NCBI RefSeq assembly: GCF_902506495.1
Contig: NZ_LR733264.1
Coordinates: 1,876,900-1,940,899, forward strand
From: Pseudomonas sp. 8O
GTDB lineage: Bacteria > Pseudomonadota > Gammaproteobacteria > Pseudomonadales > Pseudomonadaceae
Reading direction: 5' to 3'
Length of the DNA: 64,000 bases
Under the pieces are notes generated by a model that was given only the letters and a program-made list of their open reading frames with translations, was not told the DNA's origin and ran no database searches. Shown here piece after piece: positions 57,455 through 64,000 of this stretch; the first letter of the stretch is position 1; each line of letters begins with the position of its first letter. Position numbers and translations under genes: made by a program.

Positions 57455-59251
57455 ATGAAGCTGTCGATGAAGCTTCGCACGCGACTGTTCCTCAGCATCT
57501 CCGCGCTGATCACCGTGGCACTGCTGGGCTTGCTGCTCGGCTTGTTCAGCGTCACGCAAATGGCACGCAGCCAAAGCGACCTGATCCAGCGCGGCTTCGA
57601 CGCCGTGCAGATCGGCCAGAAACTGCGCCAGCACCTGGGCGACGAACTGATCGTGCTGATCGATCAGCAGCCCGATGCGCAGCGCCTCGAAGCCATTCGC
57701 AAGTCGTTCCGTGCCACCTTCGATGAGGGGCTCAAGGCCAACCTCGATGACGACTATTTACGCAGCCTGGAACAAGCCGCAGCGCTTTACGCTGAAATGG
57801 AAGAGGCAGCCAACAGCGCTACAGCGCCCGGCGAGACACCGCACGATCTGGGCAACCACAAGCCCTTCATCGAAGCCTTTCAGCACCTGCGTGATCACCT
57901 GCTGGCGCAACAGGACCAGGTCGTCGACTGGGTCATCTCGGCCGAAAGCCGTGCTGGCGAACGCTCCCAGCTGATCGCCGGGCTCCTGGTGCTTATCGGC
58001 CTGGCCGTCTTGGCGATTGGCGTACTGACTGCCCACGGCATCGCCCGCCGCTTCGGCTCCCCCATCGACATGCTGGCGCGGGCCGCCGACCGTATCGGCC
58101 AAGGCAAATACGACGTGGTGCTGCCGGTATCCCCGGTGTTCGAGCTGGCCGTCCTGAGCCGCCGCTTCGGTCTGATGACCGAGTCCCTGCGCGAATATCA
58201 CTCGAGCAACCTCAAGCAACTGCTCAACAGCGAGGGCCGCCTGAAAGCGGTGCTCGACAGCATCGACGATGGCCTGGTCATCCTCGACGCCCAGGGCAAC
58301 ATCGAACACGCCAACCCAGTGGCGCTACGCCAGCTTTCCTGGCAGGCCGATATCCTCGGCCAGCCGATCGGGCCGCTGTTGCCTGATCATGCAGTGGACG
58401 AGGCGCTGCGCCAGGTGCTGGCAGGCGAACTGCTGCATGAGCCGCCGGCTGACCTGCAGATCGAACGCGACGGCGAGACCAGGCTACTGGCCTGGGCCCT
58501 GACTCCGATTCAGCTGCGCGAGGGTGGTAGCGTGGGGGCAGTGATGGTGCTGCGTGACGTCACCAAGCAACGTGCCTTCGACCGAGTGCGCAGCGAGTTC
58601 ATCCTGCGCGCCTCGCATGAGCTGCGCACGCCGATCACCGGTATGCACATGGCGTTCAGCCTGCTGCGCGAACGTCTTTCACTGCCATCAGGCGGACGCG
58701 AGCAGGAACTGATACGCACCGTCGACGAGGAGATGCATCGGCTGGTGCAGTTGATCGACGACCTGCTCAACTTCTCGCGCTACCAGAACGGTGTACAGAC
58801 CCTCCAGCGTCGCCCCTGCGACCTCGGCGAAATGATCCAGCAGATGCCTCAACGTTTTACCGAAAGCGCAGAGGAACGCGAAGTAACAGTGCTCTGCGAA
58901 GTCCACGAGCCACTGCCGCAGCTTGAACTCGATGCCGCGCAGCTAAAGCGGCTGCTCGATAACCTGACCGACAACGCCCTGCGCTACAGCAACCCGGGTG
59001 ACAAGATATTGCTGCAGGTGCGTCGCCATGGCGAACAGGTGATCGTCAGCGTGCAGGACGAAGGTGAAGGGATCCCCTTCGAACAGCAGGCACGGATTTT
59101 CGAACCCTTCGTTCAGGTCGGCCGGCGCAAGGGTGGCGTCGGCCTGGGACTGGCGCTGGCAAGGGAGATCGTGCAATTGCACGGTGGCCAGCTAAGGGTT
59201 CATTCACGCCCCGGCGAAGGCGCCAACTTCTATTTCAACCTGCCGATCTGA
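57455..59251 (+). CDS. kinB: Sensor histidine kinase KinB
   Basis: 598 residues. The N-terminus MKLRTRLFLSISALITVALLGLLLGLFSV is close to P. aeruginosa KinB. Two membrane helices (about 12-35 and 170-192) flank a periplasmic domain; HAMP, PAS (about 255-365), HisKA (ASHELRTPITGM) and HATPase (GVGLGLALAREIV) follow. It starts 13 bases after algB and is expected to phosphorylate and dephosphorylate AlgB. Confidence 0.92.
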   Translation: MKLSMKLRTRLFLSISALITVALLGLLLGLFSVTQMARSQSDLIQRGFDAVQIGQKLRQHLGDELIVLIDQQPDAQRLEAIRKSFRATFDEGLKANLDDDYLRSLEQAAALYAEMEEAANSATAPGETPHDLGNHKPFIEAFQHLRDHLLAQQDQVVDWVISAESRAGERSQLIAGLLVLIGLAVLAIGVLTAHGIARRFGSPIDMLARAADRIGQGKYDVVLPVSPVFELAVLSRRFGLMTESLREYHSSNLKQLLNSEGRLKAVLDSIDDGLVILDAQGNIEHANPVALRQLSWQADILGQPIGPLLPDHAVDEALRQVLAGELLHEPPADLQIERDGETRLLAWALTPIQLREGGSVGAVMVLRDVTKQRAFDRVRSEFILRASHELRTPITGMHMAFSLLRERLSLPSGGREQELIRTVDEEMHRLVQLIDDLLNFSRYQNGVQTLQRRPCDLGEMIQQMPQRFTESAEEREVTVLCEVHEPLPQLELDAAQLKRLLDNLTDNALRYSNPGDKILLQVRRHGEQVIVSVQDEGEGIPFEQQARIFEPFVQVGRRKGGVGLGLALAREIVQLHGGQLRVHSRPGEGANFYFNLPI

Positions 59252-59267
59252 TCGGTCATTGCGGGCG

Positions 59268-59314
59268 ACGGTAGGCCCCGGTGGGCTACGCCCGGCCCAC
59301 CCTACGCACCCTAT
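59268..59314. repeat. REP-like inverted repeat after kinB
   Basis: CGGTAGGCCCCGGTGGGCTA faces a GGCCCACCCTACG arm. It lies between the convergent kinB and 59354-59539 genes and is of the scattered GTAGGGTGGGCC type. Terminator function is likely. Confidence 0.5.
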
Positions 59315-59353
59315 GGGGAGGGAGTGCTGCTCGCAGTGCAGTTCATAGCGGCT

Positions 59354-59539
59354 TCAGCGCAGCACCGGGTCGAACTTGATACGGCGCCCGGCCATCAGCG
59401 CGACCAGAAAGCCCGCACCGAAGACGACGCAGCCTCCCTTGAGCAGCAGGGCGACACCCCCGTCCAGAGCGGGGCTCAGCCATAGCACGGCCACACTCGA
59501 TAGGGTCAAGATCAACAACAGGATGGCACTTCTGGACAC
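59354..59539 (-). CDS. Small two-helix inner membrane protein
   Basis: 61 residues with two hydrophobic helices (ILLLILTLSSVAVLWL and GGCVVFGAGFLVALMAG). I do not recognise a family. It follows the exported protein gene by 18 bases, probably cotranscribed. PAO1 has two small genes at the same place after kinB (PA5481-PA5482). Confidence 0.6.
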   Translation of the reverse strand: MSRSAILLLILTLSSVAVLWLSPALDGGVALLLKGGCVVFGAGFLVALMAGRRIKFDPVLR

Positions 59540-59557
59540 GGCAGGACTCCTTGTCGG

Positions 59558-59869
59558 TCAGAACACCCAGCGCGGGGTGCTGCTGGCAGGACGTGGCTCA
59601 CGGTTGGCGGTATCGGTGTCACCCTCGCCGGAAATGCGCACCCACTGCGCATCGTCACCGACGGCACCGACAGCGCGAGTTGGCTGCGTGCGCAGTTCGG
59701 CAGAGCCTTCCTGCTGCGCAGCGACACGCGATTCCCACACCGGCGAGTTGGAAAGGGTGAACTCGGCCGTTTTGGCGATGGCGCCAGCCGAATCACTGAA
59801 ATCTTTGGCGTAAGCTCCGTTGACCAGCAATGCAGCGACGCAAAACAGGCTCACTCGGACGATGTTCAT
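59558..59869 (-). CDS. Small exported protein
   Basis: 103 residues with a signal peptide (MNIVRVSLFCVAALLVNGAYA). The mature part is polar, with little predicted structure and no Cys. Function is unknown. It heads a two-gene unit with the small membrane protein. Confidence 0.65.
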   Translation of the reverse strand: MNIVRVSLFCVAALLVNGAYAKDFSDSAGAIAKTAEFTLSNSPVWESRVAAQQEGSAELRTQPTRAVGAVGDDAQWVRISGEGDTDTANREPRPASSTPRWVF

Positions 59870-60045
59870 GACGCTTCTCCATCAGCAGATCAGTCGGGGG
59901 GCTTACATAACTGATTCTGCAGCGCTCATGCCAACATCAATGAATGGAAAATATCCTTACAAATCAATTATTTAATACAAATCTCAACACCCTCGCTCAT
60001 GCACTTTGCAAGATGCATGAATCACGACACGTGCAATTTGCACGA

Positions 60046-61233
60046 TCAACTGCGTAGCGGCAGCAGAATGCTGAAACAGGAGCCCTCGCCGAGACGACTG
60101 CTGAGCTCGATGCGCCCGTCATGGGCCTGGACGATCTGCTCGCTGATGAACAGGCCGAGCCCAAGCCCCTGCGCGACGCTGGCTCCAGAGACGCGCTCGA
60201 ACTGCTCGAAGACCCGCCGCTGGTCAGCCTCGGAGATGCCCAGCCCCTGGTCACGCACCTCGGCACGGACCACATCGTCCACCGCCCTCACACGCACCGA
60301 TACGGGTTTACCACCCCCGTAACGCAGGGCGTTGGTCAGCAGGTTGGCCAACACCTGCTCGATGCGGAACTCGTCCATCATCACCGGTGCCGGTCCCTCG
60401 ACGTGCAGCTCGATATGGCTGCCCGTATGGGTGAACTGCGCGGCCAGGCTCTCCACCACGTTGCCAGCCAGCACGCCGAGGTCGCCGGGTTCTGGACGCA
60501 CGGAAAGCTTGCCGGTACGAATGCGCGAAACATCCAGCATGTCGTCGATCAGGCGGCTCAGGCTGCGGATCTGTCGCTCGTCGCGTGCCACCATCTCCTG
60601 CAGCTTGTCCGGGGTGAAGGCATCCATGCGCCCCTGCTCCAGGCGCAGGCGGCGCAGTTGCACGTCGAGGATCAGACCATTGAGTGGCGTGCGCAGCTCG
60701 TGCGAGGCGATGGACATGAACACGTCACGCATCTGCACCGCTTTCTGCAGCTCGCCCTGGGTCTCGCGCAACTCGGCGAGCAGCGCCTCCTGCTCACGAC
60801 GCGCCGCCTCGACCACTTCCAGCTGCATACTCAACGCCTTGCGATGGCGGTACAGCTCGACGAACATCGCCACCTTGCTGCGTACCTCGAAGGGCGATAG
60901 CGGCTTGTGCAGGAAGTCCACTGCGCCGCTCTCGTAACCACGGAAGGCGTAGTCCATGTCGCGGCCAACAGCGCTGACGAAGATGATCGGGATATGCTTA
61001 GTCTTTTCCGTGCCGCGCATCAGCTCGGCCAGCTCGAAGCCGTTCATGCCCGGCATCTTGACGTCGAGAATGGCCAGGGCGAACTCATGCTCGAGCAGCA
61101 GCGACAGCGCCTCGTCGGCGCTGCTGGCCTGGAACACGGTGCAATCCTCACTCTGAATCAACGAACGCAATGCCAGCAGATTTTCTGGCAGGTCGTCGAC
61201 GATCAATACCTTGGCTTCAATCTTCCTCAGCAT
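60046..61233 (-). CDS. Response regulator/histidine kinase hybrid
   Basis: 395 residues. The receiver at about 8-122 has Asp in LAILDVKMPGMNG; after a coiled-coil linker come HisKA (SIASHELRTPLNGL) and HATPase (LLTNALRYGGG; GLGLGLFISEQIV). No membrane helices. It is the last gene of a CheR/CheB/hybrid kinase operon and overlaps the CheB-like gene by 7 bases. A palindrome CGTGCAATTTGCACG lies just after its stop (60030-60044). Confidence 0.88.
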   Translation of the reverse strand: MLRKIEAKVLIVDDLPENLLALRSLIQSEDCTVFQASSADEALSLLLEHEFALAILDVKMPGMNGFELAELMRGTEKTKHIPIIFVSAVGRDMDYAFRGYESGAVDFLHKPLSPFEVRSKVAMFVELYRHRKALSMQLEVVEAARREQEALLAELRETQGELQKAVQMRDVFMSIASHELRTPLNGLILDVQLRRLRLEQGRMDAFTPDKLQEMVARDERQIRSLSRLIDDMLDVSRIRTGKLSVRPEPGDLGVLAGNVVESLAAQFTHTGSHIELHVEGPAPVMMDEFRIEQVLANLLTNALRYGGGKPVSVRVRAVDDVVRAEVRDQGLGISEADQRRVFEQFERVSGASVAQGLGLGLFISEQIVQAHDGRIELSSRLGEGSCFSILLPLRS

Positions 61234-61838
61234 GGCAGGGCATCCAGTTCGGCCAGCAGCGGGCGCATGGCATTGATAGACAGGAGAAAATCCGGTTTCA
61301 GCAGGGCCAGCGCAGCATTCGGCATGGTGGGCACCTGCGCGTCGGCAGGCTCCTGCACCAGGGTCAGGCCGCCGGCCTGTTTGATCGCCAGCAGACCGGC
61401 CGCGCCATCCTCGTTGGCGCCGGTGAGCAGCGCGGCAGCCAACTGCTCGCCATAGGCATCGGCAGCGGACTCGAAAAGAATATCGATCGACGGCCTGGAG
61501 AAATGCCGTGGCTCCTCACGACTGAGGGAGAAGCTGCGCTCGGTTTCGATGGACAGGTGGTAACCGGCGGGCGCCACGTAGACCACGCCGCCACGCAGGT
61601 ACTCCTTGTCCTCGGCTTCCTTGGCGGGCAGTTGCAGGCGTCGCTGCAGCAGATCGGCCAGCAGACTGTCGCTACGATCCGGCTGATGCAGCAGGCAGAC
61701 AACCGGCAGCCGGTAATCCGGCGGCAGGTCCTCGAGCAGGCTCAACAGCGCCTCTACCCCTCCGGCCGAGGCGCCAATCAGCAGGGCCTGCAGCGGCGCA
61801 CGCACCTGGCCGCGGAGGTTGATCCGTTGGCTGCTCAT
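61227..61838 (-). CDS. CheB-type protein glutamate methylesterase domain, without receiver
   Basis: 203 residues, only the catalytic domain: Ser in IGASAGGVEAL, His in CLLHQPDRS and Asp in TGANEDGAAGL. The usual N-terminal receiver is absent, so it is probably not controlled by phosphorylation. The ATG at 61838 overlaps the CheR-like stop. It would demethylate targets of the adjacent CheR. Confidence 0.87.
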   Translation of the reverse strand: MSSQRINLRGQVRAPLQALLIGASAGGVEALLSLLEDLPPDYRLPVVCLLHQPDRSDSLLADLLQRRLQLPAKEAEDKEYLRGGVVYVAPAGYHLSIETERSFSLSREEPRHFSRPSIDILFESAADAYGEQLAAALLTGANEDGAAGLLAIKQAGGLTLVQEPADAQVPTMPNAALALLKPDFLLSINAMRPLLAELDALPC

Positions 61839-62643
61839 CGCTTGCGGAAAATCCGCTCGGGCCGCGACACCGCTTCGAACTGCCGGGCATAGGCGGAAAA
61901 ATCCAGGCTTTCCTTGCTGCCCAGACCGAGAAAACCACGGTGGCAAAGGGATTCGTGGAACAGGCCGAGTGCACGGTCCTGCAGATCGCGGTTGAAATAG
62001 ATCAGTACGTTGCGGCACGACACCAGATGGGTTTCAGCAAATACGCTGTCGGTGGCCAGACTGTGATCGGCGAAGGTCACATTGGCACGCAACGACTTGT
62101 CGAACAGCACCCGGTCATAGGCCGCCGAGTAGTAGTCGGAGAACGCACGCTTGCCACCGGACAGCTGGTAGTTCTGGGTGTAGGTGCGCAAATTGTCGAG
62201 GGCGAAGATGCCCTGCTCGGCCTTCTCCAACGAGTGCGGATTGATGTCGGTGGCGTAGATCATGGTGCGTTCCAGCAGGCCTTCCTCGTGCAGCAGAATG
62301 GCCAGGGAATACACCTCCTCGCCGGTGCTGCAGCCAGCCACCCAGACCTTCAGCGAGGGATAGGTGTGCAGCAACGGCACCACCTGCTCGCGCAGGGCGA
62401 GGAAATATTCGGGATCGCGGAACATCTCGCTGACCGGGATAGTGAGGTACTGCAAAAGCTGCATGAACGCCTGCGGCTCATGCAGGATGCGCTCCTGCAA
62501 CGCCGAGATGGTCGGGCAATCCAACTGGGTCTGCGCCTGGCGTACACGGCGCTTGAGCGAAGCTTTCGAGTAGTCGCGAAAGTCGTAGCTGTAGCGCAGG
62601 TAGATCGCCTCGATCAGCAGGCGCAGCTCGATTTCGTCAGGCA

Positions 62644-62644
<1 letters not shown>
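61835..62644 (-). CDS. CheR-type protein glutamate methyltransferase
   Basis: 269 residues. An N-terminal helical part (DYSKASLKRRVRQAQTQL) is followed by the SAM domain with VAGCSTGEEVYSLAILL and ATDINPHSLEKAE. The ATG at 62644 lies in an ATGA overlap with the hybrid kinase gene, so it is preferred to an ATG at 62671. No chemoreceptor is nearby; the target may be the upstream kinase. Confidence 0.88.

Positions 62645-64000
<1,356 letters not shown>

Overview
The window is high-GC Gram-negative chromosomal DNA that reads as Pseudomonas, most like the mendocina/alcaliphila side of the genus. Gene content and order support this: a hemH-to-prmC block ordered like PAO1 PA4654-PA4664, an M23 peptidase/response regulator/phoU-pstBACS block like PA5363-PA5369, an algB-kinB pair, and typical Pseudomonas REP repeats. 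These assignments come from reading the proteins and from memory of PAO1; no database search was run.

Layout. 1-1.3 kb: end of a TetR regulator and an SDR oxidoreductase. 1.5-13.9 kb: a divergent locus that looks built to digest and import cyanophycin or a similar aspartate-arginine material. It holds two secreted S51 cyanophycinase-like peptidases (one with SLH-like repeats), an OprD porin, two periplasmic binding proteins, an Aot-like ABC transporter with an embedded zinc hydrolase, an RpiR regulator and a Tsx-like channel with a sigma-54-type promoter. 14-20 kb: ordinary genes (EamA exporter, LEA2 lipoprotein, PuuD-like amidotransferase, YjdM, an orphan binding protein, a lipoprotein, an MFS transporter). 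20.4-32.7 kb: hemH, a TIGR01777 protein and a photolyase-centred cluster with a B12-domain MerR regulator, a renalase-like flavoprotein, a TudS/DUF1722 protein and a five-gene lipid-modification run (SDR, flavin oxidase, DUF1365, Cfa-like methyltransferase, DUF2878). Three sites of the form T(G/A)TACA-N12-TGTA(C/T)A lie at its promoters and match the operator type I recall for light-responsive MerR/LitR-class regulators in Pseudomonas. 33-36 kb: pagL, murI, moeB, prmC.

36.4-43.9 kb: the most unusual block. fliD, fliS, fliT, fliK, fliL, fliA, motA and motB are in the exact order of the lateral flagellar lafBCDEFSTU genes, driven by a good sigma-54 promoter. The flagellin gene is absent, and a converging ToxR/ToxS-like membrane regulator pair stands at its end. 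The block sits where prfA-hemA would be expected upstream of prmC, and a perfect 19-bp hairpin lies at that junction.

44-53.5 kb: M23 peptidase, response regulator, phoU and pstB-A-C-S with three-half-site Pho boxes before pstC and pstS. 53.6-54.4 kb: an 832-bp non-coding element with long inverted repeats and an IS110-type transposase remnant. 54.5-59.3 kb: a DUF2383 protein, a three-BON periplasmic protein with a sigma-54 promoter facing algB, then algB-kinB. 59.3-64 kb: two small envelope proteins and a four-gene CheR/CheB/hybrid-kinase signalling operon that runs off the end of the window. No tRNA, rRNA or CRISPR array was seen.
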